Assembly (NCBI RefSeq): GCF_051900535.1
Contig: NZ_JBHZGI010000007.1
Span: 62,001 to 126,000, forward strand
DNA length: 64,000 nt
Direction: 5' to 3'
Source of the DNA: Frateuria_A sp051900535
GTDB taxonomy: Bacteria > Pseudomonadota > Gammaproteobacteria > Xanthomonadales > Rhodanobacteraceae
The first letter of the stretch is position 1, and each line of letters starts with the position of its first letter. A program made the translations under genes and the position numbers. This document shows, piece by piece, positions 16,772 to 25,427 of the stretch. Under the pieces are notes generated by a model that worked only from the letters and a program-made list of their open reading frames with translations, was not told the DNA's origin and made no database searches.

Positions 16772-17043
16772 GGCTCGCCGGGGGCGACGTAGCCGGCGGG
16801 TTGGGCCACCTCGCCGCCGAAGAAGTACTTCTCCATCTGCTCGCCGAGGAACTGGCGGGTCTTCGCTTCCAGCGGATTCAGGCGGTATTCGTTGATGAGC
16901 ATGGTCTGGTGGGCGAGCCATTGCTGCCACGCCTGCCGCGAGACGTTTTCGTAGACGCGCTGGCCGAGCGGGCCGGGCCAGGGGGCGAAGTCGAGGCCTT
17001 CGGCGTCGATGCCGAGTTTGGTGCAGTGGACGGTGCGGGACAT
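16768..17043 (-). CDS. yggX: YggX, Fe(2+)-trafficking / oxidative damage protection protein
   Basis: 91 residues, the family's standard size. The start MSRTVHCTKLGIDAEGLDF carries the conserved Cys7. YENVSRQAWQQWLAHQTMLINEYRLNP also matches the family core closely. YggX helps protect iron-sulfur enzymes from oxidants and is regarded as an iron-handling protein of the cytoplasm. It lies downstream of mutY, as in many gammaproteobacteria including E. coli. That is a meaningful pairing because MutY repairs oxidation-derived mispairs and is itself an iron-sulfur enzyme. Confidence 0.96.
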   Translation of the reverse strand: MSRTVHCTKLGIDAEGLDFAPWPGPLGQRVYENVSRQAWQQWLAHQTMLINEYRLNPLEAKTRQFLGEQMEKYFFGGEVAQPAGYVAPGEP

Positions 17044-17068
17044 GTGCTTTTCCGGTGTTGCTCAGATG

Positions 17069-17168
17069 TCGTTCGCGCTGAGCGTAGCTTGCGCGGCAAG
17101 CGGAGTCGAAGCGTACGCGATGTGGCGCTCTTTCGACCTCGTCCTGCGGCCTTGCCCAGGACGAACGA
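17069..17168. repeat. Nested inverted repeat between mutY and yggX
   Basis: TCGTTCG at 17069-17075 pairs with CGAACGA at 17162-17168. An inner pair, GAGTCGAAGCG (17104-17114) and CGCTCTTTCGACCTC (17127-17141), is nested within it. It resembles the TTCGTCCTGAGC...CAGGACGAA type intergenic palindromes common in proteobacteria. It differs from the other two REP families in this window and appears once here. Confidence 0.55.
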
Positions 17169-17187
17169 TTTTCGGTGGTGCGGCTCA

Positions 17188-18255
17188 CTACGAGCGTTGT
17201 GGTTCGTGCGCCAGCGATTCCAGCAAGGTGCGCACCGGGGCGGGCAGGCCAAGGTCTGGCCATGCGTCGCGGGCGTACCAGCGCAGTCCCGCATTATCGG
17301 CGATGGCGGGGTGGGCTGTCGCGCCGTCGAACAGCAGCGGCTCGATGTTGAGGCGGTAGTGGCTGAAGACGTGGACGAAGGGCGTGAGCGGCTGCGCGTC
17401 GTCCAGTTGCGCGTGGGTCTGCGCCAGGCGCCAGGCCGCGTCGTGGTCGGCGGCCTCGGGCAGGCTCCACAGGCCCGACCACACGCCGGTCGGGCCGCGC
17501 CGTTCGAGCAGCACGCAACCTTGCGCATCGCGCAGTACCAGCATCGTCGTGGCGCGCGTGGGCAGCGTCCTGCCGGGTTTGGCTGTAGGCAGTTGCGCAG
17601 TGCGGCCGTCGCGACGGGCGACGCAGGTTTCGGTCAGCGGGCAGGCCAGGCAGAGCGGGCGCGAGCGGGCGCAGACGGTCGCGCCCAAGTCCATGATGGC
17701 CTGCGTGTAGTCGGCGACGCGCTCGTGCGGCGTGTGCGCCTTGGCGCGTTCCCACAACTGCTTCTCGACGGCACTCTGGCCGGGATGGCCTTCTATGCCG
17801 TGGTAGCGGGTGAGCACGCGCTTGACGTTGCCGTCCAGGATCGGGAAGCGCAGGCCGTGCGCCTGGGCGAGGATCGCGCCGGCGGTGGAGCGGCCGATGC
17901 CCGGCAACGCGGCGAGCGCGTCGAAGTCGCGCGGCAGTTCGCCGTCGTGGCGTTCCACGCACAGCTGCGCGGCGCGATGCAGGAATCGTGCGCGGCGGTA
18001 GTAGCCCAGGCCGGACCACAAGGCGAGGACGCGGTCTTCGTCCGCGGCGGCGAGGTCGGGCAGGGTGGGCAGCGCGTCGGTGAAGCGCAGGAAATAGGGG
18101 ATGACGGTGGCGACCTGGGTCTGCTGCAGCATCACTTCGGACAGCCATACGCGGTAGGCGTCACGGCGTCCGTCCGTGGCCGCCTGCCAAGGCAGGTCGT
18201 GGCGGCCGTGGCGGTCGAACCAGGGCAGCAGGTCGGCGGCGAGGGTGGAACTCAT
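17188..18255 (-). CDS. mutY: A/G-specific adenine glycosylase MutY
   Basis: 355 residues. Catalytic Glu40 (SEVMLQQTQV) and Asp141 (PILDGNVKRV) are present. The helix-hairpin-helix is LPGIGRSTAGAIL (118-129). The iron-sulfur ligands are C195, C202, C205 and C211 with the classic C-x6-C-x2-C-x5-C spacing. The C-terminal Nudix-like domain recognises 8-oxoG. MutY removes A mispaired with 8-oxoG or G. The ATG at 18255 overlaps the stop of the AsmA-like gene as ATGA, so the two are translationally coupled; the longer in-frame start at 18435 lies inside that gene. Confidence 0.97.
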   Translation of the reverse strand: MSSTLAADLLPWFDRHGRHDLPWQAATDGRRDAYRVWLSEVMLQQTQVATVIPYFLRFTDALPTLPDLAAADEDRVLALWSGLGYYRRARFLHRAAQLCVERHDGELPRDFDALAALPGIGRSTAGAILAQAHGLRFPILDGNVKRVLTRYHGIEGHPGQSAVEKQLWERAKAHTPHERVADYTQAIMDLGATVCARSRPLCLACPLTETCVARRDGRTAQLPTAKPGRTLPTRATTMLVLRDAQGCVLLERRGPTGVWSGLWSLPEAADHDAAWRLAQTHAQLDDAQPLTPFVHVFSHYRLNIEPLLFDGATAHPAIADNAGLRWYARDAWPDLGLPAPVRTLLESLAHEPQRS

Positions 18256-19307
18256 CGGGCGTCGCTGCTGGCCGATGCCGCGGGCGTGCCGGCGCTCGAT
18301 GCCGCGGCGGGCGTGAGTTCCAGTTGCAGGCCTTCGACGTGTACGCCGGCCACGTCCAGCGTGGCCGCATCCACGCGGCCACTGCCGGGTGGCACGCCGA
18401 GCCGCGGACCTTCCTCGTCGCCGATATGCGACCACCAGCGCGCCACGCCCAGTGGCGGCAAACGCAGGTCGAGATGGTTGCCGGGGCCGTCGAGCTTGAG
18501 CGCCAGCAGCAGCGGGTCACTCTGGTTAGCCGGGGTCAGCTGCAGCGAGATGTCGTAGCGGCCGGCGTCGGCCTGGTCGAGGGATCCGGCGAGCGTGGCC
18601 GCGGCATCGGCGGCGCCGTGCCAGTGCGCCTCGCCAGTCAGATCCATCGCCAGCGTGACGCCACGTGTGAAGTCCAGATCGATGTCGTTGAGCTGCAGCG
18701 CGTTGCCCTGGATGCGTGGCGTGGCGGTCAGGCGTAACTGCATCGGCGTGCCGCCGGCATCCTTGGCCGAGATCACCAGCGGGAACGGCTGGCCGGAAAG
18801 CAGGTGGCCGGCATCGAGCGAGAAGTCGCGCAGCAGCAGCTGGTTGCCGCTGACGATCGTGCCGCGCGCGATACGCACGCCGGTGTCGATGCGCGGGATG
18901 TTGGGCGCGCCGGCGCCGCCGGAAGGCAGACTGGACAGCCAGGCCTGCAGTGCATCCAGGTCCACGCGCGGCGCGTCGATCTCCAGCCGCGAGATCACCG
19001 TCGGTCCGCCGAACAGCGTGCTCCAGGGCAACGCGAGCCGACCGTTGGCGGCCAGCAGGATCGGCATGCTGGCGCCCTGCGCGGTGAGCGTGAGCCCTTC
19101 CAGCTCAAGCGCCGGCCGCGGGAACAGGGTGGGACTGGCCGGGTTGGCCAGGCTCAGTTCCAGCCCGGCCTGGTGCGCCTGTTCCTGCAGCATGGCGGTG
19201 AAGCGCTCCGGCTGCAGCAGCAGGTAGACAGTCACCAGCGACGCGACCAGGCCGGCAACGAGGATGCCGGCGAGGCTGAGCAGCGCGATGCGCAGGCGCC
19301 GCGTCAT
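18252..19307 (-). CDS. AsmA-like inner-membrane-anchored protein
   Basis: 351 residues. One N-terminal membrane helix (about residues 7-30) is followed by a long periplasmic part rich in beta-strand-like segments. The pattern ALELEGLTLTAQGASMPIL and later repeats fit the AsmA family. AsmA-type proteins are thought to act in lipid transport or outer-membrane homeostasis. This member is shorter than E. coli AsmA (about 617 residues). It lies upstream of and overlaps mutY, and follows ftsY by six bases, suggesting one transcript ftsY-asmA-like-mutY-yggX. Confidence 0.75.
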   Translation of the reverse strand: MTRRLRIALLSLAGILVAGLVASLVTVYLLLQPERFTAMLQEQAHQAGLELSLANPASPTLFPRPALELEGLTLTAQGASMPILLAANGRLALPWSTLFGGPTVISRLEIDAPRVDLDALQAWLSSLPSGGAGAPNIPRIDTGVRIARGTIVSGNQLLLRDFSLDAGHLLSGQPFPLVISAKDAGGTPMQLRLTATPRIQGNALQLNDIDLDFTRGVTLAMDLTGEAHWHGAADAAATLAGSLDQADAGRYDISLQLTPANQSDPLLLALKLDGPGNHLDLRLPPLGVARWWSHIGDEEGPRLGVPPGSGRVDAATLDVAGVHVEGLQLELTPAAASSAGTPAASASSDAR

Positions 19308-19313
19308 AGCCGC

Positions 19314-20447
19314 TCAGGCTCGGGCCAGCGTGGCCGGCAGCAGGCCGTCGACGAAGGCGCGCGCGTCGAACTGGCGCAGGTCCGTGGCGCTCTCGCCCAG
19401 GCCGACGAAGCGGATCGGCAGGCCGAACTCGCGTGCCAGCGCGAACATCACGCCACCCTTGGCGGTGCCGTCCAGTTTTGTCACCACTAGGCCGGTCACG
19501 CCCACGATCTGCTGGAACTGGCGCAGCTGGCTGATCGCGTTCTGGCCGGTGGTGCCGTCGATCACCATCAGCACCTCGTGCGGTGCGTCGGGGTCGATCT
19601 TCTTGAGTACGCGGGCGATCTTGGACAACTCGTCCATCAGCCCGCCCTGGGTGTGCAGGCGGCCGGCGGTGTCGGCGATCAGCACGTCGGCGCTGCGCGA
19701 GCGGGCCGCCTGCAGCGCATCGAAGATCACGCTGGCCGAATCGGCGTCCTGGCCCTGCGCGATCACCGGGACGTTGTTGCGTTCGCCCCAGGTCTTCAGC
19801 TGCGCCACGGCGGCAGCTCGGAAGGTGTCGCCCGCGGCGAGCAGCACCTGGCGACCTTCATCGCGCCAGCGGCGTGCGAGCTTGCCGATCGTCGTGGTCT
19901 TGCCCACGCCGTTGATGCCCACGGTCAGCACCACGAACGGCTTGCGACCGGCGATCTCGAGCGGTTGCTCCACCGGCACCAGCATCGCCACCAATGCCTC
20001 GCGCAGCGCCGCCAGCAGTGCGTCGGCATCGGCGAACTCGCGCTTGTGCATGCGCTTGCGAAGGCCCTCGACCAGCGTGGTGCTGGCTTCCACGCCGACG
20101 TCGGCAGTGATCAGCAGGGTTTCGAGGTCGTCGAGCAGGTCGTCGTCGAGCTTGGGGTGGCGTACGAACAGCGAGCTCAAGCCCTTGGCGAAGCCGCTGC
20201 CGGAAAGGCGCTCGCGCCAACCGCGCTTGGTCGGAGCGGGCTCCGGAGCGGTCGCTGGGGGCGGCGGTTCGTCGACGATCGCCGGCTCGGCGGGGGCGAG
20301 TTCGGCGCGGGCTTCGTCCAGCACCGGGCTGGCGTTGTCCATGGCGGCGGCGTCGGTGGTGTGCTCGTCGGCCGGTGGCGTCTGGCCTTGCTCGGCCGGT
20401 TGCTCCGAAGTCGTTTCGGTGGGTTTCTTCTTCCAGAATTTGAGCAT
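19314..20447 (-). CDS. ftsY: Signal recognition particle receptor FtsY
   Basis: 377 residues. An acidic, proline-rich N-terminal A domain (about 1-90) precedes the NG GTPase core. Motifs are G1 GINGVGKTTTIGKLA, GDTFRAAAVAQL, G3 DTAGR and G4 TKLDGTAKGG. FtsY docks Ffh-ribosome complexes at the inner membrane for co-translational insertion. The start MLKFWKKKP at 20447 is the usual FtsY N-terminus; the upstream in-frame ATG at 20486 adds residues without conservation. It is divergent from rsmD, a very common gammaproteobacterial arrangement. Confidence 0.97.
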   Translation of the reverse strand: MLKFWKKKPTETTSEQPAEQGQTPPADEHTTDAAAMDNASPVLDEARAELAPAEPAIVDEPPPPATAPEPAPTKRGWRERLSGSGFAKGLSSLFVRHPKLDDDLLDDLETLLITADVGVEASTTLVEGLRKRMHKREFADADALLAALREALVAMLVPVEQPLEIAGRKPFVVLTVGINGVGKTTTIGKLARRWRDEGRQVLLAAGDTFRAAAVAQLKTWGERNNVPVIAQGQDADSASVIFDALQAARSRSADVLIADTAGRLHTQGGLMDELSKIARVLKKIDPDAPHEVLMVIDGTTGQNAISQLRQFQQIVGVTGLVVTKLDGTAKGGVMFALAREFGLPIRFVGLGESATDLRQFDARAFVDGLLPATLARA

Positions 20448-20589
20448 TGCGGCGGCGTTTCCAAGACAATGCGCGGATGCTATCACCCGCTACCAGACTG
20501 GCCGCTGAGGGCCACCCGCACCTGCGTTTTCGCTGCGCGGGAACGATTTTCGCCGCGTGTAGGACGGCGCGCGCGCACAGGGTGCGCTC

Positions 20590-21171
20590 ATGCAGGGGAA
20601 TGCGGGCGTGACGGGCCGCATCCGCATCATCGGTGGCCGCTTGCGCAATTCGCGCCTGGATGTGCCCGAGCTGCCCGGGCTGCGGCCGACGCCGGAGCGC
20701 GTGCGCGAGACGCTGTTCAACTGGCTGGCGCCGGTCATCGGAGGCGTGCAGGCGTTGGACCTGTGCGCCGGCACCGGGGCGCTCGGGATCGAGGCGCTCT
20801 CGCGCGGAGCCGCTTCGGTGCGCTTCGTCGAACGCGACGCCCGCGCGGCCAAGGCCCTGCGCGAGAACCTGGCGCGGCTGAAGACGGAGGGCACGGTGAC
20901 CGTTGCCGATGCGGCGGCTTTCCTGGAGGGCGCGCCCGTTGCGTTCGGACTGGTGTTCCTGGACCCGCCGTTCGCCGCGGACCTGTGGACGCTGCTCGCG
21001 CAGCGGCTGGAGACGGGGGGCTGGTTGACCGCGCAGGCCTGGATCTACGTCGAGTCCCCACGCGATCAGGTAACTTCGCTGCCGTCCAACTGGGCACTGC
21101 ACCGCGAGGGCCGGGCGGGCGAAGTGCGCCATGCGCTCTATCGCCGCTGCGCGGAGCTTCCGTTAAGCTAA
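20590..21171 (+). CDS. rsmD: 16S rRNA (guanine-966-N2)-methyltransferase RsmD
   Basis: 193 residues. IRIIGGRLRNSRL lies at the N-terminus and RPTPERVRETLFNWL at 32-46. The SAM-binding motif is LDLCAGTGALGIEALSRGA (56-74). The catalytic DPPF is at 125-128. It methylates G966 in helix 31 of 16S rRNA. An in-frame GTG (MTGRIRIIGG) with AGGGGAA eight bases upstream is an alternative start that removes six residues. It is followed by coaD, the standard pairing. Confidence 0.95.
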   Translation: MQGNAGVTGRIRIIGGRLRNSRLDVPELPGLRPTPERVRETLFNWLAPVIGGVQALDLCAGTGALGIEALSRGAASVRFVERDARAAKALRENLARLKTEGTVTVADAAAFLEGAPVAFGLVFLDPPFAADLWTLLAQRLETGGWLTAQAWIYVESPRDQVTSLPSNWALHREGRAGEVRHALYRRCAELPLS

Positions 21172-21213
21172 TCGCCACCTTTGCGCCGCAGCCCCCACGT
21201 GAACAAAGTTCCG

Positions 21214-21699
21214 GTGAACAAGCGCCTGGCCGTGTATCCGGGCACCTTCGACCCGATCACCAACGGCCATGCCGACCTGGTGTCGCGCGCCGCGCCGCTG
21301 TTCGAGCGCGTGGTGGTGGCGGTGGCGGAGAGTTCCGGCAAAGGCCCGGGCTTCAGCCTGGACGAGCGCATCACGCTGGCGCGACTGGCGCTGGCCGACC
21401 TCCCGAACGTGGAGGTGCGCGGGTTCAACTGCCTGCTGGCCGATTTCGTCGGCGAGGTGGGCGCGGGGGTGATCATCCGCGGCCTGCGCGCGGTGTCCGA
21501 CTTCGAATACGAGTTCCAGCTGGCGAGCATGAATCGCCATCTGATCCCGCAGGCGGAGACGCTGTTCCTCACGCCCGCGGAGCAGTACAGCTTCATTTCC
21601 TCCTCGCTGGTGCGCGAGATCGGTCGCCTTGGTGGCGACATCTCCAGTTTCGTGCATCCGGCGGTCCAACAGGCCATGCGGCAGCGCTGGCGCAAGTAA
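21214..21699 (+). CDS. coaD: Phosphopantetheine adenylyltransferase CoaD
   Basis: 161 residues from the GTG at 21214 (MNKRLAVYPGTFDPITNGH), which matches the usual CoaD start and length. The nucleotidyltransferase signature TNGH and the later ISSSLVREI are both present. It transfers AMP to 4'-phosphopantetheine, the penultimate step of coenzyme A synthesis. Alternative in-frame starts are GTG 21199 and TTG 21181; none has a clear Shine-Dalgarno. It lies 42 bases after rsmD, so the two are probably co-transcribed. Confidence 0.95.
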   Translation: MNKRLAVYPGTFDPITNGHADLVSRAAPLFERVVVAVAESSGKGPGFSLDERITLARLALADLPNVEVRGFNCLLADFVGEVGAGVIIRGLRAVSDFEYEFQLASMNRHLIPQAETLFLTPAEQYSFISSSLVREIGRLGGDISSFVHPAVQQAMRQRWRK

Positions 21700-21776
21700 G
21701 GATGTCCCGCTCCATTTGACGCACCCTGCGTAGAATGGATCAGGACATCTTCGAATCCACTCACAGGGAGACACCC

Positions 21777-22274
21777 ATGCGTAAGTTCCTGATCGCCGCA
21801 ACCCTCGTCCTCGCCGGCACCCTGGCCCTGTCCGCCTGCAACAACCAGGACGAGAGCCAGCAGAACACCCAGCAGGCTGCCGCTCCCAAGCCGACCAACC
21901 CGAACGATGCCCAGGCGTGGAACGCCTACCTGGGCCAGATCGTGCAGAACAACATGCAGGGCATGACCGCCGAGCGTCCGTACGCCTACCTGGTGCCGGC
22001 CGGTGACGACGAGGACGCCAAGGCCAAGTACGACCGCCAGCTGACGAACGTGCAGGACGTCATCGCCCGCGGCGTGCTGCCGGGCAACCTGCTGGCCTTC
22101 GCCGGCCCGAACTCGGCCAAGACCGCCGATTTCATCATCGCCGCCTTCGCAGGCGCCAAGCCCGGTACCTTCAAGGACGTGATCGTGCTGTTCATCGGCG
22201 ACCAGGCGGACAAGGACCGTGTGACGACCGCGCTGCAGGCGACCGGTGCGACGGTGCGCTTCGTCGCCATGTAA
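21777..22274 (+). CDS. Putative lipoprotein of unknown function
   Basis: 165 residues. The signal peptide MRKFLIAATLVLAGTLALSAC ends in a lipobox (LSAC), so the mature protein should carry lipid on Cys21. A Gln/Asn-rich linker follows, then a compact soluble domain with AERPYAYLVPAGDD and NLLAFAGPNSAKTADFIIAAFAGAKPGTFKDVIVLFIGD. I do not recognise the family. AGGGAG seven bases upstream fixes the ATG at 21777 over the longer in-frame start at 21735. A strong terminator follows, so it is probably a single gene or the end of the rsmD-coaD unit. Confidence 0.8.
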   Translation: MRKFLIAATLVLAGTLALSACNNQDESQQNTQQAAAPKPTNPNDAQAWNAYLGQIVQNNMQGMTAERPYAYLVPAGDDEDAKAKYDRQLTNVQDVIARGVLPGNLLAFAGPNSAKTADFIIAAFAGAKPGTFKDVIVLFIGDQADKDRVTTALQATGATVRFVAM

Positions 22275-22300
22275 GCAGCTCGCGCGAACGCGCTCGATGC

Positions 22301-22336
22301 GCCCGCGATGCCGGAAGGCATCGCGGGCGTTTTCGT
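22301..22336 (+). terminator. Intrinsic terminator after the lipoprotein gene
   Basis: Perfect twelve-bp stem GCCCGCGATGCC / GGCATCGCGGGC (22301-22328) closed by a GGAA tetraloop and followed by GTTTTCGTTT. It starts 26 bases after the lipoprotein stop codon. Confidence 0.9.
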
Positions 22337-22350
22337 TTGCGGGCTCCCGT

Positions 22351-22370
22351 GGGTGGGCTGGAGTCCACCC
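22351..22370. repeat. REP-like palindrome before yfhL
   Basis: GGGTGGGCT-GG-AGTCCACCC, nine-bp arms with one mismatch. It is a member of the GGTGGGC family, between the lipoprotein terminator and the ferredoxin gene. Confidence 0.5.
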
Positions 22371-22432
22371 GCGCTTGCCGCGGGAACGTATCGCCCGGGT
22401 AAGGATGGTCGCTCCGCGCTACCATTGACGCC

Positions 22433-22693
22433 ATGTCCCTGAAGATCCTCGACACCTGCGTCAACTGCGACGTCTGCGAGCCCGCGTGCCCCAACAAGGC
22501 AATCTCGATGGGCGAGGACTACTACATCATCGATCCGGCCCTGTGCACCGAGTGCGTGGGCCATCACGACGAGCCGCAATGCATGGTCGTCTGCCCTGTC
22601 GAGTGCATCATCATCGATGCCGACCTGGGCGAGACGCGCGAGCAGCTCGAACTGAAATACCGCCAGTTGATGGCCAAGGAGACCACGGCATGA
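22433..22693 (+). CDS. yfhL: YfhL-family 2[4Fe-4S] ferredoxin
   Basis: 86 residues with two cluster motifs: C9-x2-C12-x2-C15-x3-C19-P, and C38-x2-C41-x8-C50-x3-C54-P. The eight-residue insertion in the second motif is the mark of the Allochromatium-type ferredoxins to which YfhL belongs. It carries electrons at low potential; YfhL of E. coli has been implicated in tRNA modification. Its stop overlaps the ggt ATG as ATGA. Confidence 0.93.
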   Translation: MSLKILDTCVNCDVCEPACPNKAISMGEDYYIIDPALCTECVGHHDEPQCMVVCPVECIIIDADLGETREQLELKYRQLMAKETTA

Positions 22694-24414
22694 GTTTGTC
22701 CCCGCGTTGGCGAGTCCTTTTGCTGAGCCTGCTGCTGACCAGTACCGCCGCCTTCGCAACGGACCCGCCCGCCCGGGCGACGCCTGCCAGTTCCGCCCCC
22801 GCGCTGGCGCAGAAACCTGGCCACGCCGCCATCGCCAGCGCCAACTTCCTGGCCACCAACGCCGGGCTGGACGTGCTCGCCAAGGGTGGCAACGCGTTCG
22901 ACGCGGCCGTGGCGGTGGCTTCCACGCTGTCGGTCGTCGAGCCGGAGAGCTCGGGGCTGGGCGGCGGTTTCATGGCCGTGCTGCGGCGGGCCTCGGATGG
23001 GCGCGAGGTGTTCATCGATGCGCGCGAGGTCGCGCCGGCGGCGGTCGATCCGAAGGATTACGTCAATGCGGATGGCTCGCCCAACCGCGACGCCGCGCTG
23101 ACCGGCCCGCTCTCGGCGGGCATCCCCGGTGAACCGGCGGGCCTGGCCTGGTTGTCCGCGCACTACGGCAAACTGCCGCTGTCAGCCTCGCTGGCCCCGG
23201 CGATCCGCACCGCGCGCGACGGCTTCCAACCCGACAGCCGCCTGCGCAACGCCATCGCCGAGCGCGCCGACGACCTCAAGCGCTGGCCAGCCTCGGCCGC
23301 CAAGTATCTCGTCGACGGCAAGACCCCGGCGGAGGGCGTGATCTGGCGCGACCCCGACCAGGCGCGCACCCTCGAGATCCTCGCCCGGCAGGGCCGTGAC
23401 GGTTTCTACCAGGGTGAGGTGGCGAAGAAGCTGGTGGCCGCCGTGCGCGCGGCCGGCGGCAACTGGTCCGAGGCGGACCTGGCTGGCTACCGCGTCAAGG
23501 AACGCGCGCCGATCAGCGTCGACTATCGCGGCTACCGCATCGTCACCGCGCCGCCGCCGTCTTCCGGGGGCGTGGCGATCGCCGAGATCCTCAACATCCT
23601 GCGCGGCGTGGACATGGACAAGCTCGACCGCGCCCATCGCGTGCATTACGTGGTGGAGGCGATGCGTCGTGCCTTCCGCGACCACAACGATTACCTCGGC
23701 GACCCGGACTTCGTGAAGATGCCGCTGGACATGCTGCTGTCGCCGTACTACGCCGACGGCCTGCGCCAGAGCATCCTGCCCGATCGCGCCACGCCTTCCT
23801 CGATGCTGCCGCACACCGGCGCATCCGATCCGGGCCCGCACACCACGCATTTCTCGATCATCGACAAGGACGGCAACATGATCGCCGTCACCTCGACGGT
23901 GAACTACACGCTCGGTTCCACCTTCGTCGCCGCCGGCACCGGCATCCTGCTCAACGACGAGATGGACGACTTCGCGCTGGTGCCCGGCAAGCCCAATGTG
24001 TACGGCCTGCTCGGCAGCGCGGCCAATGCGCCGGTCGGCGGCAAGCGAATGCTCTCCTCGATGTCGCCCAGCCTGGTCATCGGGCCCGACCGCACCGCCG
24101 TCATCGGCTCGCCCGGCGGTTCCACCATCATCACCCAGGTGCTCGAAGGCATCCTCGCCTTCATCGACGGCAAGGACGCGGGCGCCATCGTGGCGCAGAA
24201 GCGCTTCCACCATCAGTTCATGCCCGACCGCGTGGACGTGGAGCAGGGCGTGTTCGACCCGGCCACCGCGCGCGAGCTCGAGTGCATGGGCTACACCCTG
24301 CACCCGCGCGATCCCTGGGGCTTCATGAACGTGGTGACCTGGGACCATCGCAGCAATACGCTGCAGGCGGCCAGCGATCCGCGGCGGCCTTCGGGCCTGG
24401 GCAAGGTGCAGTAG
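22690..24414 (+). CDS. ggt: Gamma-glutamyltransferase (glutathione hydrolase)
   Basis: 574 residues. The signal peptide (SPRWRVLLLSLLLTSTAAFA) directs it to the periplasm. The Ntn-hydrolase autoprocessing site is before Thr385 in HTTHFSIIDKDGN, where the new N-terminal Thr becomes the nucleophile. GTGILLNDEMDDF and the LSSMSPSLV and GSPGGSTIITQV segments are typical of the small subunit. The enzyme cleaves the gamma-glutamyl bond of glutathione. The start at 22690 overlaps the yfhL stop, indicating coupling; the frame remains open upstream but that is inside yfhL. Confidence 0.96.
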   Translation: MSLSPRWRVLLLSLLLTSTAAFATDPPARATPASSAPALAQKPGHAAIASANFLATNAGLDVLAKGGNAFDAAVAVASTLSVVEPESSGLGGGFMAVLRRASDGREVFIDAREVAPAAVDPKDYVNADGSPNRDAALTGPLSAGIPGEPAGLAWLSAHYGKLPLSASLAPAIRTARDGFQPDSRLRNAIAERADDLKRWPASAAKYLVDGKTPAEGVIWRDPDQARTLEILARQGRDGFYQGEVAKKLVAAVRAAGGNWSEADLAGYRVKERAPISVDYRGYRIVTAPPPSSGGVAIAEILNILRGVDMDKLDRAHRVHYVVEAMRRAFRDHNDYLGDPDFVKMPLDMLLSPYYADGLRQSILPDRATPSSMLPHTGASDPGPHTTHFSIIDKDGNMIAVTSTVNYTLGSTFVAAGTGILLNDEMDDFALVPGKPNVYGLLGSAANAPVGGKRMLSSMSPSLVIGPDRTAVIGSPGGSTIITQVLEGILAFIDGKDAGAIVAQKRFHHQFMPDRVDVEQGVFDPATARELECMGYTLHPRDPWGFMNVVTWDHRSNTLQAASDPRRPSGLGKVQ

Positions 24415-24563
24415 GAGCCTGCGCCGGCGGCGCGGCCAAGGGCGACCCCCGTCGCACCGTTGCGCGCGCCGGCCGCGTGTCCCAGAGTCGCGGCGCAGTG
24501 CGGGGAGACAGCCCCGGTCCCCCTGCGTAAAATCGGGCCATTCTTTGACAGGGGCGACGTGTC

Positions 24564-25427
24564 ATGCAGCTGTGGTCCCTTGAGGGCAACACCCAGAAAC
24601 TCGACGGCGGCGCGATGTTCGGCAACGCGCCGCGGGCCATGTGGGCGCGCTGGATCGAGCCGGACGCGGAAAACCGTATCCCGCTGGCCTGCCGCTGCCT
24701 GCTGGTGAAAGACCTGGACGGCCGCAACGTGCTGTTCGAAACCGGCATCGGCGCCTTCTTCGAGCCAAAGCTGCGCGAGCGCTACGGCGTGGTCGAGGAC
24801 CGCCACGTGCTGCTGGAGTCGCTGGCCCAGGCTGGTCTTTCCCACGAGGACATCGACGCGGTCGTACTCTCGCACCTGCACTTCGACCACGCCGGCGGCC
24901 TGCTGGCGCCATGGACCGAGGGCCAGCCGCCGCGCCTGCTGTTCCCCAACGCCACCTTCCTGGTCGGTGCCGAACACTGGCGCCGCGCGCAGTCGCCGCA
25001 CCCGCGCGACCGCGCCTCGTTCATTCCGGAACTGGCCGGGCTGCTGGAGGCCAGCGGTCGGCTGGAACTGGTCGAAGGGCCGTATTCGAAGGCGCTGGGC
25101 AAGTCGGTGCGCTTCCATTTCTCCGACGGCCATACCCCGGGGCTGATGCTGGCCGAAGTCGGTGGCGTGGTGTTCTGCGCCGACCTGATCCCCGGTCGCC
25201 CGTGGGTGCACCTGCCAATCACCATGGGCTACGACCGCGCGCCGGAAACCCTGATCGATGAGAAGCGCGCGTTCCTCGAAGACAAGCTCGCCCGGGGCGT
25301 GCGGCTGTTCTTCACCCACGACCACGCCTGCGCGCTGGCCCAGGTGACCCGCGACGACCGCGGCCGCTTCGGCACGACCGCGGAAAAGGCGAGCCTGCAC
25401 GGCGAACCTGCCGGGGCGGTGGGGTGA
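24564..25427 (+). CDS. Metallo-beta-lactamase-fold hydrolase
   Basis: 287 residues with the HLHFDH zinc motif at 104-109, a further His in GAEHW, and metal-ligand candidates in DGHTPGL, CADLIPG and FTHDHACAL. The layout is similar to lactonase-like MBL proteins, including AHL lactonases, but substrate cannot be assigned from fold alone. No signal peptide is visible, so it is cytoplasmic. The stop overlaps the GTG of the next gene, showing translational coupling to the TMEM43-like protein. The 149 bases before it, after ggt, show no terminator or gene. Confidence 0.85.
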   Translation: MQLWSLEGNTQKLDGGAMFGNAPRAMWARWIEPDAENRIPLACRCLLVKDLDGRNVLFETGIGAFFEPKLRERYGVVEDRHVLLESLAQAGLSHEDIDAVVLSHLHFDHAGGLLAPWTEGQPPRLLFPNATFLVGAEHWRRAQSPHPRDRASFIPELAGLLEASGRLELVEGPYSKALGKSVRFHFSDGHTPGLMLAEVGGVVFCADLIPGRPWVHLPITMGYDRAPETLIDEKRAFLEDKLARGVRLFFTHDHACALAQVTRDDRGRFGTTAEKASLHGEPAGAVG

